NCBI GenBank assembly: GCA_964463485.1
Contig: CAYXDO010000182.1
Location: 1-21,345, forward strand
Direction of reading: 5' to 3'
Length of the DNA stretch: 21,345 nucleotides
DNA from: CAYXDO01 sp964463485
GTDB taxonomy: Bacteria; Myxococcota; Kuafuiibacteriia; Kuafuiibacteriales; Kuafuiibacteriaceae
Shown: positions 1 to 6,825 of the stretch, in pieces
Numbering within the stretch: the stretch's first letter is position 1
Layout of the letters: every line of letters begins with the position of its first letter
The notes under the pieces: model-generated
Database searches by the model: none
What the model was told of the DNA's origin: nothing
What the model saw: the letters and a program-made list of their open reading frames with translations, nothing else
Program-made: the position numbers and the translations under genes

Positions 1-162
1 GGTTCCGAGTCCGTCACCGGTTCCGAGTCCGTCACCGGTTCCGAGTCCGTCACCGGTTCTGAGTCCGTCACCGGTTCTGAGTCCGTCACCGGTTCTGAGT
101 CAGTCACAGGTTCCGAGTCAGTCACCGAGCCTGAGTGCGTTGCCGGGTCTGAGTCCGTCATC
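1..162. repeat. 18-bp tandem repeat, about nine units
   Basis: Nine head-to-tail 18-bp units with consensus ggttccgagtccgtcacc. Units 1-3 are identical, units 4-7 differ only at bases 6, 12 and 18, and units 8-9 (127-162) are more diverged. The array may continue left of the window. There are no spacers, so it is not a CRISPR. Divergence rises toward the putative N-terminus of the minus-strand reading, as expected when a coding repeat expands from its interior. Confidence 0.95.
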
Positions 163-170
163 GGCGGCAT
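1..170 (-). CDS. Probable start of a VTDSEP hexapeptide-repeat protein, cut by the window edge
   Basis: Read on the minus strand from the ATG at 168-170, the frame is open to the window edge. It gives a short leader (MPPMTDSDPATHSGS) followed by at least seven VTDSEP repeats. An in-frame TAG lies four codons upstream, so the start must be this ATG or the one nine bases further in (161). In the seven well-conserved repeat units every base change is at a third codon position of this frame, as expected if the repeat is translated. The same positions are also silent in the plus-strand frame (GSESVT), but that reading would be a gene tail ending in an unconvincing Arg/Ser/Gly-rich stretch. No clear Shine-Dalgarno is seen for either start. 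The peptide is acidic and Ser/Thr/Pro-rich, as in surface stalks or disordered linkers. Function is unknown and only the N-terminus is visible. Confidence 0.35.
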   Translation of the reverse strand, partial: MPPMTDSDPATHSGSVTDSEPVTDSEPVTDSEPVTDSEPVTDSEPVTDSEPVTDSE

Positions 171-379
171 ACGAGTCGCCGGCTATGTCCGAACGCGGCG
201 GTCGGGAGCAGCGTCTCGCAGCGATTTCCGGGGGTCGAGTCGAGGACGCGGGTGACCTTGTCGAGCCTGAGTCGTTGTTTCCGTGCTCCTATCCGCGTTC
301 TCGGTTCAGGGCCAGGTTGGGTCGGCTGCGACTTCGCGAGATCGAACGAGCGGAGACGACCGGCACGTTCGTGTATAGA

Positions 380-985
380 TCATTGCGCAACGATTGGCTG
401 CTTGGCGGCGGCGTTGCGGCGGGTTCGGACCATAGCGGTGAGTCGAGCGACGATCGGCTCGAGCTCCCGCCCGAGTCCTTCGAAGCGCCCGGTGATGCGG
501 CCCGTCGAGTCGATGAGTGTCAATACGGAGGAGTGTTGGATGTTGCCGTCGGATTCCTTCCGGTACTTGAGGTCCACGATCGCGGCGAGCTCGCGCAGGG
601 TCTCCTTCGACGTCCTGGCGAGCTTCCACTGGCTTCTATCGAGCTGGTGTCGTTCGACCGTGGCCTGGAGCTTTGCCTCGGAGTCCACTTCGGGATCGAT
701 GCTGATCAGGAGGACTCTCACTTCGCGCCGCTCGGCCTCATCCATCTTGGACAGAACTCCTTTCACGTCGGAAATGAGCCGTGGGCACGCGGACGAGCAG
801 CTTGCATAGAAGAAGCTGAAAATGACGGGGCGGCCCGCGTAGACGTTCAGATCGATCGCGCCGCCGTCCTGATCGACCAGCTTGGCCCGATAATCGTACA
901 AATTCATCTCGTCTTCTGCAAATACCGTCACCGCGGGGTGCAGGCAGAGCAATCCCAGAGTGAGCGATCTACGAAGTTTATTCAT
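380..985 (-). CDS. SCO1/SenC-family copper chaperone (thioredoxin fold)
   Basis: A 201-residue exported protein with a hydrophobic signal segment (about residues 5-23, ending VFA-ED) and a thioredoxin-like domain. The SCO copper-binding pair is present as SCSSACP (Cys63 and Cys67, CxxxC followed by Pro), and the distal His as QHSS (His151). Family members deliver Cu to, or reduce Cys at, copper sites of exported enzymes, classically the CuA site of cytochrome oxidase. The ATG overlaps the stop of the upstream nirV-like gene by 4 bp (ATGA, 982-985), so the two are translationally coupled and it is the third gene of the nirK operon. That context suggests it serves copper loading or maturation of NirK, which is inference. 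Length is normal and no key residue is missing. Confidence 0.9.
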   Translation of the reverse strand: MNKLRRSLTLGLLCLHPAVTVFAEDEMNLYDYRAKLVDQDGGAIDLNVYAGRPVIFSFFYASCSSACPRLISDVKGVLSKMDEAERREVRVLLISIDPEVDSEAKLQATVERHQLDRSQWKLARTSKETLRELAAIVDLKYRKESDGNIQHSSVLTLIDSTGRITGRFEGLGRELEPIVARLTAMVRTRRNAAAKQPIVAQ

Positions 986-1749
986 GGAGCCTCCGAGGAG
1001 AGGGCACGGGTGTCTTTGGCACAGCGGAAGCCGAGATTCTTGGTGGTGTAGCGAGCCGCGAGAGAAGCTCGGAACGCAGCTCGCATGAGGGCCGCGTAGT
1101 CGGTCTTGTCGTCGGCGGTCAGGCCCGCGCCCCCGCAGAAGCGAAGTCCATCCTTTGCGTCTCGGCTGTCGTTCGAGACGAGCACGGAGCCGAAGTCGAG
1201 CACCCACTCCCAGACCAAGCCATGCATGTCCTGAACGCCGAAGATGTTCGGCGGACTTTGACCCACTTGGGCCAGAGCCTCCGTGGGTCGAGAGTACCAA
1301 GCGAGGATTTTCTGCCGAAACAATGGGTCCGAGCGAGCATCCCTCGCGACTTCACTCGCGGCGGCCACCTCCTCCCACTCGTACTCGGTGGGCAGGCGAG
1401 CCCCAAGCGCCTCACAGTACGCCTTGGCGGAAAACCAACTCACTCGCGTAACGGGTTGATCATCGAGAGCGGCAGGACCGAGTCGATCGGGAGCTTCCCA
1501 ATGCGACAGGTAGCTCGCGTCTGCCAAGAGGCGAGGCACTTGGTCTCGGCGCCACTTGGCGTGTCTGGCGACGAAGCGGAGAAACTGAAGGTTGGTCACC
1601 GGACGGCGGTCGATGAGGAAGGCTGCGATGTGAACTTCTTTCTGACCACCGCTCGATGGCGGAAAAGGCGGGTTGAAATTGCTCGCGGGGATCGAGGCCA
1701 TGGCCGTGCCTGGGGCGGCCGTCACCAGAGTTACGATCAGTGCCAGCAT
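982..1749 (-). CDS. nirV: NirV-like SUMF1/FGE-fold protein of the nitrite reductase operon
   Basis: A 255-residue protein with an N-terminal signal sequence (MLALIVTLVTAAPGTAMAS) and a SUMF1/formylglycine-generating-enzyme fold. Typical motifs are PVTNLQF (50-56), VSWFSAKAYC (103-112), ARLPTEYEWE (117-126), GVQDMHGLVWEWV (171-183) and NLGFRCA (238-244). The usual RGGSW segment is replaced by FCGGAG (204-209), and the region that carries the catalytic CxxxxC of true FGE has no Cys. It is therefore unlikely to be a sulfatase activator. SUMF1-like NirV proteins encoded next to nirK are known in denitrifying proteobacteria, with no settled biochemical role. The start has GAGG about nine bases upstream. 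The gene lies 9 bp after nirK and overlaps the SCO gene by 4 bp. Whether it should be called nirV rests on context and fold. Confidence 0.82.
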   Translation of the reverse strand: MLALIVTLVTAAPGTAMASIPASNFNPPFPPSSGGQKEVHIAAFLIDRRPVTNLQFLRFVARHAKWRRDQVPRLLADASYLSHWEAPDRLGPAALDDQPVTRVSWFSAKAYCEALGARLPTEYEWEEVAAASEVARDARSDPLFRQKILAWYSRPTEALAQVGQSPPNIFGVQDMHGLVWEWVLDFGSVLVSNDSRDAKDGLRFCGGAGLTADDKTDYAALMRAAFRASLAARYTTKNLGFRCAKDTRALSSEAP

Positions 1750-1758
1750 AGTCGTGCC

Positions 1759-3270
1759 TCAGTGCGCAGCCCCTGCCGGCCGTTGCGTCGTGCTTCGAAC
1801 GACCCGGACTTCCTCCGGAGAGACGACCGCACCTGGGTTTCCGAACGAGGACATGACGAACGTCAGGATGTTGGCCACCTCGTCGTCATTGAGTTGACTC
1901 ATGGGTGGCATGACAGAGTTGTAGACTTTGCCGTTGACCGTGACGGGCCCGGTGAGACCGTTCACCACGATCCCGATCGCGCGCTTCTTGTCCGCTCGGA
2001 GAAAGTCGGAGTTTGCCAAGGGCGGAAACACATTTTCGATTCCTTGCCCTTCGGCTTGATGACAGACCGAGCACGTTCCCAGGAACAACTGCTTTCCGGA
2101 GGCGATCTGTTGCTCCTTCGTGAGAGGTCCTTTCGTGTTGCTGGCCGGCAAGGGTCCGGCCGCCTTGTCGGAAAGGTAGTCCGAGTCGACCTCCTTGCCC
2201 GAATAGATATCCTTTCGTTCGGGTCCGCTGACCTTCATCATGCCGAGCGAGCCCTTGTTGAATGTCCGGAAGATCGAGTGATCCACGAGCACGAGCGTTC
2301 CAGGGGTCTCCACCTGGAACTCGACGATGGCAGAGCCGCCTGCGGGCACGAGCGTGGTTTGGACATTCTCTTGAAATCGGGTCCCGCCTTCGGTGAAGAC
2401 GCGGTCGAAGATCTCTCCGATCACGTGGAAGCTGCTGATCAAGTTCGGACCGCCGTTGCCGATGAACAACCGGATCCGCTCACCGGTCTTGGCCTGTAGG
2501 GCGTTGTCTCCGACCAGAGAGGCCTCGCCTCCGTTGAACAGGACGTAGGTGGCGTTTTCTTCGATGGCCTTTTGCATATCGAAGGGCTGAGTACCTTTTT
2601 CGCGATATTTCCCGACCGTGTAGAAGTCTCCTTGGACGACGTAGTACTCTCGGTCGACGGCAGGAAGTCCCTCCGGGGGCTCGACGTAGATGAGCCCGTA
2701 CATCCCGTTGGCGATGTGCATACCCACTGGGGCGGTAGCGCAGTGGTAAATATACAGACCTTGGTTCAGTGCCTTGAAGGTGAATTGGGACTCGTGGCCA
2801 GGAGCTGTGAACGAGCTGCTCGCGCCGCCGCCCGGACCGGTGACCGCGTGCAGGTCGATGTTGTGGGGCATCTTGCTGTCGGGGTGGTTTTGCAGATGGA
2901 ACTCGACGGTGTCCCCCTGCCGGATTCGAATGAACTTCCCGGGAACGGTGCCGCCGAAGGTCCAAAACACATAGTCGACACCTTCCGCGATACTCATCGT
3001 CACCTCCCGAACCTCGAGATGCACCACCACTTTGGCTGGCGCATGCCGCCCGGTCGGTTTGGGTACGAAGGGGGGTGAAGTCAATTCCGCCTCGATGGGA
3101 GCGCCCTGCGGCGGTCCTAGGTCACCTTTTGCGGAACCTCCGGTTTCGGTGGGGACGGATGGCTTCGGCTCGCTCTTGCCCGGCAATTCAGGTGGCGGAC
3201 CAAAACACGCCGGGGTCAGCGCAGCTGCGAGGCGGAGCATCCAATTCAGCAAGCTCGATCGATGGTTCAT
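1759..3270 (-). CDS. nirK: Copper nitrite reductase NirK with C-terminal cytochrome c domain
   Basis: A 503-residue periplasmic or membrane-anchored enzyme reducing nitrite to nitric oxide. Two cupredoxin domains carry all expected ligands. Type 1 copper: His136, Cys177, His185, Met190. Type 2 copper: His141, His176, His331. Catalytic: Asp139 (MPHNIDLH) and His282 (FHVIG). A third domain (about 385-475) is a class I cytochrome c with haem motif CSVCH (400-404) and a candidate axial Met in VMPPM (453-457). Three-domain NirK with fused cytochrome c is known, for example in Ralstonia pickettii, and lets the enzyme take electrons directly. The N-terminus (LLNWMLRLAAALTPAC) resembles a signal or lipoprotein sequence but is a weak lipobox, followed by a Pro/Gly-rich linker to about residue 75. 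The frame stays open 72 codons further upstream, but that extension is Arg-rich and has no signal sequence, so the ATG at 3270 is preferred. No strong Shine-Dalgarno is seen. Confidence 0.95.
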   Translation of the reverse strand: MNHRSSLLNWMLRLAAALTPACFGPPPELPGKSEPKPSVPTETGGSAKGDLGPPQGAPIEAELTSPPFVPKPTGRHAPAKVVVHLEVREVTMSIAEGVDYVFWTFGGTVPGKFIRIRQGDTVEFHLQNHPDSKMPHNIDLHAVTGPGGGASSSFTAPGHESQFTFKALNQGLYIYHCATAPVGMHIANGMYGLIYVEPPEGLPAVDREYYVVQGDFYTVGKYREKGTQPFDMQKAIEENATYVLFNGGEASLVGDNALQAKTGERIRLFIGNGGPNLISSFHVIGEIFDRVFTEGGTRFQENVQTTLVPAGGSAIVEFQVETPGTLVLVDHSIFRTFNKGSLGMMKVSGPERKDIYSGKEVDSDYLSDKAAGPLPASNTKGPLTKEQQIASGKQLFLGTCSVCHQAEGQGIENVFPPLANSDFLRADKKRAIGIVVNGLTGPVTVNGKVYNSVMPPMSQLNDDEVANILTFVMSSFGNPGAVVSPEEVRVVRSTTQRPAGAAH

Positions 3271-3536
3271 GGCGACACCATCTGCGCAATTCACGCGGCG
3301 TGCCAGGCTGGCTCGCGTTTCGGTGAGGGCGTGTCTGCAGTCTCTGCGCGCAGCGCCTGCGCAAGAGCGAATCGCTTGCCGGCGGGTCGTGCCGCGCGTG
3401 CGAAGTCGAGCCTTCCGCAAGTCTTGCTGCGGCTTCTTCGGCTTCCCTCCGTTTTTTCTCGCGTATGGGAATTTCGATTCAGGCAAGCTCTGTTAGCGAA
3501 GAATTCGGGGAATCGTGTACTCGCAAGGAGGGCGCC
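3271..3536. promoter_or_regulatory. Divergent intergenic region between nirK and the radical SAM operon
   Basis: These 266 bp separate two divergently transcribed operons and should hold both promoters. I see no convincing FNR/NNR-type palindrome or -35/-10 pair, and no small gene with a ribosome binding site. A T-rich patch (ttttttct, 3453-3460) is the only compositional break. Assignment as promoter-bearing DNA rests on gene orientation alone. Confidence 0.4.
3525..3531 (+). promoter_or_regulatory. Strong ribosome binding site for the radical SAM operon
   Basis: AAGGAGG sits five bases before the ATG at 3537 and is a near-perfect Shine-Dalgarno. It fixes the start of the first gene of the operon at 3537, rather than at an in-frame ATG 72 bases upstream that lacks such a site. 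Confidence 0.85.
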
Positions 3537-4484
3537 ATGAAGAGAAGGGCCGTCGGGGAGAGCAAACCGCCGAATTATCCGTCACGGGAGGAGGGAGCGG
3601 ACGAAGCGGGCCGGCATGTGCCGCAACGTTGGAAAGCTAATTCGACGGTCGTCGGAGCGCTCGCCTACGTCATGATTCCGACGAGCATGTGTGCGCCCGA
3701 GGTCGCGACGGAGCCTCCTCCTCCGGAGGTCGAGGACGAGGAGGAGGACTCGATTTCGGCAGAGCCTGTTTCGTCCGATCCTCCTTTGACCGGCGAGGTC
3801 GATCCCACCTCTCCGAGTCTAGAGGTCACGCCTGAAATTCCGAAGCAACGACAGTTGCCGCCCGCTCCTCGACCCTTCGTTTGGTTCTCTCCTGCACCGC
3901 TCGCTCGCGTTTTCGAGAGGGGTGAAGGGCGCGGCGCCTTCGGGTGTGTCGCGATCGCGCCCCCCGCGTTCCTGACGGAGTCCGACGCTCGCCAGGTCAT
4001 TTTGGAGGAGCTCGTTCGGGCCGGCATCGACGCCAAGCCGGATGGCCTCGACATCACGCTGTCGGCCTCTGAGCACAAACCGACCGAGGAAGAGCTCCGA
4101 GCCCGTACCTATTTTCGGCATATGGGTGACGCGGACGACGTCGGAAGTGAGCCTCGTGACGAGAATCGACTCCGACTGGACGGATTCGAGCCGGAACGAA
4201 AGATCGGATTCGAGTTCGTTGGAATTCACGACTACGTGCGACTTGGCGGGGAGCCGTCGCTCTCCAGCGTTCAATTGTATGACACCAAGGGGCTGGCCAA
4301 GGAGCTCGCAAAACGGATTGAAGGCGCAAAGGCGGGCTGGGTGGGCGTGTTCTATGACCCGTTGGTGCCCGCAAAATGGGATGATGACGGCGTCCGAGGA
4401 TGGAGTCACGAAGCTGGAGACCAACAGCTTCGAGAGCAGGTTCGCGCGTTCGTGAAATGGCTGCGAACGGAGCGCGTCCTATGA
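3537..4484 (+). CDS. Uncharacterised anchored protein paired with a radical SAM maturase
   Basis: A 315-residue protein. A polar N-terminus (1-36) precedes a short hydrophobic segment ending in Cys (VVGALAYVMIPTSMC, 38-52), possibly a transmembrane or imperfect lipoprotein signal. Next comes an acidic Pro/Glu-rich linker (about 53-112, including PPPPEVEDEEEDS), then a globular domain (about 118-315). Conspicuous segments there are FGCVAIAPPAFLTE (135-148), LRLDGFEPERKIGFEF (212-227), VGVFYDP (269-275) and a helical end, REQVRAFVKWL (299-309). I recall similar GCVAxxPPxFLsEeEA / IGFEFVs / VGVFYDP proteins of unknown function in other bacteria, but cannot confirm the family here. Its stop overlaps the radical SAM start (ATGA, 4481-4484), so the pair is translationally coupled. 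This protein could be the maturase's substrate or partner. Function is unassigned. Confidence 0.85.
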   Translation: MKRRAVGESKPPNYPSREEGADEAGRHVPQRWKANSTVVGALAYVMIPTSMCAPEVATEPPPPEVEDEEEDSISAEPVSSDPPLTGEVDPTSPSLEVTPEIPKQRQLPPAPRPFVWFSPAPLARVFERGEGRGAFGCVAIAPPAFLTESDARQVILEELVRAGIDAKPDGLDITLSASEHKPTEEELRARTYFRHMGDADDVGSEPRDENRLRLDGFEPERKIGFEFVGIHDYVRLGGEPSLSSVQLYDTKGLAKELAKRIEGAKAGWVGVFYDPLVPAKWDDDGVRGWSHEAGDQQLREQVRAFVKWLRTERVL

Positions 4485-5617
4485 ACGTGACCCTGCATCT
4501 GACCACCGGCTGCAATCTGCGCTGCACGTATTGCTTCGAAGGAGATCACGCTGAACGCTCTGACATGACCCTCGAAACCGGTCGCGCCGCGATCGATTTT
4601 GCCATGCGAGACGGGGGAGACAGACCGGGTATCGTATTCTTCGGTGGAGAACCTCTGCTGCGGAAGAAGCTCATTACCGACCTCTTGGCCTACGGTCGCT
4701 CGGCGTCCGCTGCATCAGGCGCGATTCCTCACTACAAAATCACGACGAACGGATTGCTGCTCGACGACGAGTTTCTCGAGGTCTGCGTACAAAACGAAGT
4801 CGCGATCTCACTTTCGTTCGATGGCGTCCGTGAGGCTCACGACCGCCATCGACTCAGCGTGCTGGGCGAAGGAACTCACGGTCGCGTCGAGTCGCGTGCA
4901 AGGGCTCTCGTAACGGCTCGACCTTACTCTCCGGCGATCATCGTAACTACGCCCGAGACTGTCACCCGCGCGGCCGAGAGCGTCCGATATCTGTTCGAGC
5001 TCGGATTTCGATACGTGATCTTTCAAGTCAATTACGCCGGAGCATGGACGGACGCGGGCTTGGTGGAGCTCGAAAAACAGTACCAGGAGATCGCCGAGCT
5101 CTACGTTCAGATGACCCAACGAGAAGAGAAGTTTTATCTCTCGCCTTTCGACATCAAGATTGCGACTCACATTCGTGGCTCGGAGGCTCGAGGATTGTTG
5201 TGCCGGCTCGGCATCCGGCAGGTCTCCGTGGCGCCGGACGGATCCCTGTTTCCGTGCGTTCAATTCGTGCCGCACGGAGGCAGCGAGTGGAAAGGCCAGT
5301 ACACGATCGGCGACGTGTGGGGTGGCGTTCGAGAAGATGCGCGTTCGGCATGCTTTGAGGAAGCAGAGGCCCTCCACGAGGATTGCTCGAGCTGTGCCAT
5401 CAAGGAGCGCTGCAATCGTCGTTGCGGGTGCCTGAACCTTCAAACGACCGGAGAGCTCTCGACGCCCGATGCGGTCCTGTGTGAGCACGAACGAATGGTC
5501 ACACCGATCTCGGACGAGATCGCGGAGTCGCTTTGGGCTCAGCGCGCGCCGATGTTTCTCCAAAAACACTACAATCCGGCATACTCGATTCTCTCCCTGA
5601 TCGAAGACCGAACTTGA
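4481..5617 (+). CDS. Radical SAM/SPASM peptide or protein maturase
   Basis: A 378-residue enzyme with the canonical radical SAM cluster motif CNLRCTYC at the extreme N-terminus (Cys11, Cys15, Cys18) and the SAM-binding GGEP (55-58). A C-terminal SPASM region has Cys241, Cys259, the CX2CX5CX3C block (Cys302, 305, 311, 315), plus Cys317 and Cys334. That set is sufficient for two auxiliary iron-sulfur clusters. Family members (anaerobic sulfatase maturase, AlbA, PqqE, cyclophane and thioether formers) install carbon- or sulfur-centred crosslinks or oxidations on peptides. There is no N-terminal RiPP recognition element; the fold begins at once with the TIM barrel. Translation is coupled to the upstream gene by ATGA. 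No sulfatase gene is nearby, which argues against a sulfatase maturase. The likely substrate is the upstream protein or a downstream short peptide; this is inference. Confidence 0.92.
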   Translation: MNVTLHLTTGCNLRCTYCFEGDHAERSDMTLETGRAAIDFAMRDGGDRPGIVFFGGEPLLRKKLITDLLAYGRSASAASGAIPHYKITTNGLLLDDEFLEVCVQNEVAISLSFDGVREAHDRHRLSVLGEGTHGRVESRARALVTARPYSPAIIVTTPETVTRAAESVRYLFELGFRYVIFQVNYAGAWTDAGLVELEKQYQEIAELYVQMTQREEKFYLSPFDIKIATHIRGSEARGLLCRLGIRQVSVAPDGSLFPCVQFVPHGGSEWKGQYTIGDVWGGVREDARSACFEEAEALHEDCSSCAIKERCNRRCGCLNLQTTGELSTPDAVLCEHERMVTPISDEIAESLWAQRAPMFLQKHYNPAYSILSLIEDRT

Positions 5618-5646
5618 ACCCGATTCACATCTGGCAGTACTCAGCA

Positions 5647-5763
5647 ATGCACGACCAAGTTGCCCGATATGTCGACGATCATCGCTCGGCGCTGGGCAAA
5701 CCACAGAGGACCAGGTTCCACGCCCACGTCCACGGTTTCGTCCACGCTCACGTCCACGATTGA
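5647..5763 (+). CDS. Possible 38-residue His-rich peptide after the radical SAM gene
   Basis: This short frame begins 29 bp after the maturase stop. Its first half is leader-like and charged (MHDQVARYVDDHRSALGKPQ). Its C-terminus, FHAHVHGFVHAHVHD, is repetitive and His-rich with alternating Val/Phe, then a stop. Position, size and leader/core layout would suit a RiPP precursor. Against this, no Shine-Dalgarno is visible upstream, and the His-rich end comes from a 12-bp imperfect DNA repeat that could be non-coding low-complexity sequence, which is common in such genomes. It is not in the same frame as the maturase, and conservation would have to decide. Listed as a low-confidence candidate. 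Confidence 0.25.
   Translation: MHDQVARYVDDHRSALGKPQRTRFHAHVHGFVHAHVHD
5727..5762. repeat. Three imperfect 12-bp repeats (cgtccacgNNNN)
   Basis: The core cgtccacg recurs at 5727, 5739 and 5751 with exact 12-bp spacing, flanked by related cacgccca and cgctcacg motifs up to about 5780. It lies between the convergent ends of the radical SAM gene and the rpn nuclease gene. It underlies the His-rich tail of the small candidate peptide. No hairpin terminator is evident. Confidence 0.7.
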
Positions 5764-5797
5764 CGCTCACGCTCACGACGACCGGCGGACGCTTCGC

Positions 5798-6787
5798 TCA
5801 ACGCGGGTCTGGCGGTGCCTGAGGCTCGGCCCACCGGCGATCGCTCCTCAGCGAAGTCAGTATGGCCTGCAGCACGTCGCTCGAGTTCTTGTCGAGCTGC
5901 TCTTCTTTGGCCGCGTCGAGCTCGATCCCTAGAACCTCCGAGAGCGCCCGAATGGCGAGCACGAGTCCGAGCTTCATTCCCTCGTCGATCCCGAGCTTCT
6001 TTCCTTTGTCGAGGCCGCTCTTCTCACCTTCATCGAAGCCGAGCTTCTGGCCCTTCTCGAGCCCCGTGCGCTCTGCGAGGCTCAGCATTCCGCGAGCGTC
6101 TTGTTCCGCGATCTTCGCGCGGTCGTAGGCTTCCCACTCGTCGTCGGTGAACGCGCTCATCCGAGCCACGTCGAGGGCCGACTCGAACGGGGAGCTCGCC
6201 AGCACCGGTGGCACGATACTCAGGTTTTCGGCCTCAGAGAAAAAATAGGCCCACTTCTCCACCGCAGTTCCTGGGTCCCGACTCCGGTCCAGCTTGGGGA
6301 GCTCGAGGAACACGTACTGAATCTGGCCCAAACCCAAGAGGCTGCCGGTATGTTGCTCCTGCATGCGCCAGCGACTCAGCAAGGGTACCGCTGGAGCGGG
6401 CCAGAGGTTGAAGTCACAAATCGTCACGCCTACGACGTCAGCGAGCTCCGGATAACCTTCGCCCGTTCGAAGCTGCGTCGTGTACGACTTCGACACGTTG
6501 TACACGACACGCCGCTCGAACCCTTCGACGTTGAGGACCTGCATCTCGACGACGTAGGTCGTGCCTTCGGCGTCGGTGCACTTCACGTCGACGATGGAGA
6601 GCTTCATGCCCTCGATGGGAACGCGCTGTTCCGGGTGAAGGAACGTCACGTCGGTCAGGCGGTGAGCTCCGCGAAGCTCGAGGAGGTCATTCAGGAGCTC
6701 GATGAGGAGGTCTTTGTGGGTTTCGGTGCCGAAAATCCGCTTGAACACGAAGTCGGTCTTCGGGTCTGCAAAGACGGGCCGGGTCAC
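5798..6787 (-). CDS. Rpn/PDDEXK_2 family recombination-promoting nuclease or putative transposase
   Basis: A 329-residue protein. The N-terminus (PKTDFVFKRIFG, LLIELLNDLL) is typical of the Rpn/PD-(D/E)XK transposase-like family. The nuclease core follows as SIVDVKCTDAEG (Asp67) and YVVEMQV (Glu81-x-Gln83). The C-terminal part has the Lys/Gly/Glu repeats usual for the family, such as GLEKGQKLGFDEGEKSGL and GKKLGIDEGMKLGL (242-274), likely forming a charged helical extension. E. coli RpnA relatives are Mg/Ca-dependent endonucleases that raise recombination; despite the transposase label they usually lack terminal repeats, and none are seen here. The start is GTG at 6787; an in-frame TAG lies four codons upstream, so no longer form is possible. 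No Shine-Dalgarno is obvious. A tandem repeat array lies 39 bp upstream. The gene looks intact. Confidence 0.9.
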   Translation of the reverse strand: MTRPVFADPKTDFVFKRIFGTETHKDLLIELLNDLLELRGAHRLTDVTFLHPEQRVPIEGMKLSIVDVKCTDAEGTTYVVEMQVLNVEGFERRVVYNVSKSYTTQLRTGEGYPELADVVGVTICDFNLWPAPAVPLLSRWRMQEQHTGSLLGLGQIQYVFLELPKLDRSRDPGTAVEKWAYFFSEAENLSIVPPVLASSPFESALDVARMSAFTDDEWEAYDRAKIAEQDARGMLSLAERTGLEKGQKLGFDEGEKSGLDKGKKLGIDEGMKLGLVLAIRALSEVLGIELDAAKEEQLDKNSSDVLQAILTSLRSDRRWAEPQAPPDPR

Positions 6788-6825
6788 AGGCGCATTCTAC
6801 AGCGCGGCCCACGGACCGCAACCAG

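Noticed and set aside
1..162. CRISPR array
   Set aside because: The 18-bp units are directly adjacent with no spacers. The same holds for the 15-bp and 33-bp arrays.
982..1749. Genuine formylglycine-generating enzyme (sulfatase maturase)
   Set aside because: The catalytic Cys pair is missing and no sulfatase is nearby; the nirK context fits NirV better.
1222..2499. Long plus-strand open frame opposite nirV and nirK
   Set aside because: Antisense of two well-supported genes; His/Asp/Arg-rich product with no recognisable domain.
3271..3536. FNR/NnrR-type operator upstream of nirK
   Set aside because: I looked for TTGAT-N4-ATCAA and TTG-N8-CAA-like palindromes and saw none convincing.
4808..5776. 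Minus-strand open frame opposite the radical SAM gene, starting with an Arg/Gly-rich stretch
   Set aside because: It is the antisense of a gene with complete radical SAM and SPASM motifs. Its apparent RGRERGR start is just the 12-bp repeat read backwards.
5798..6787. Insertion sequence transposase with mobile element ends
   Set aside because: Rpn/PDDEXK_2 proteins are often labelled transposases, but no terminal inverted repeats or target duplication are visible around the gene.
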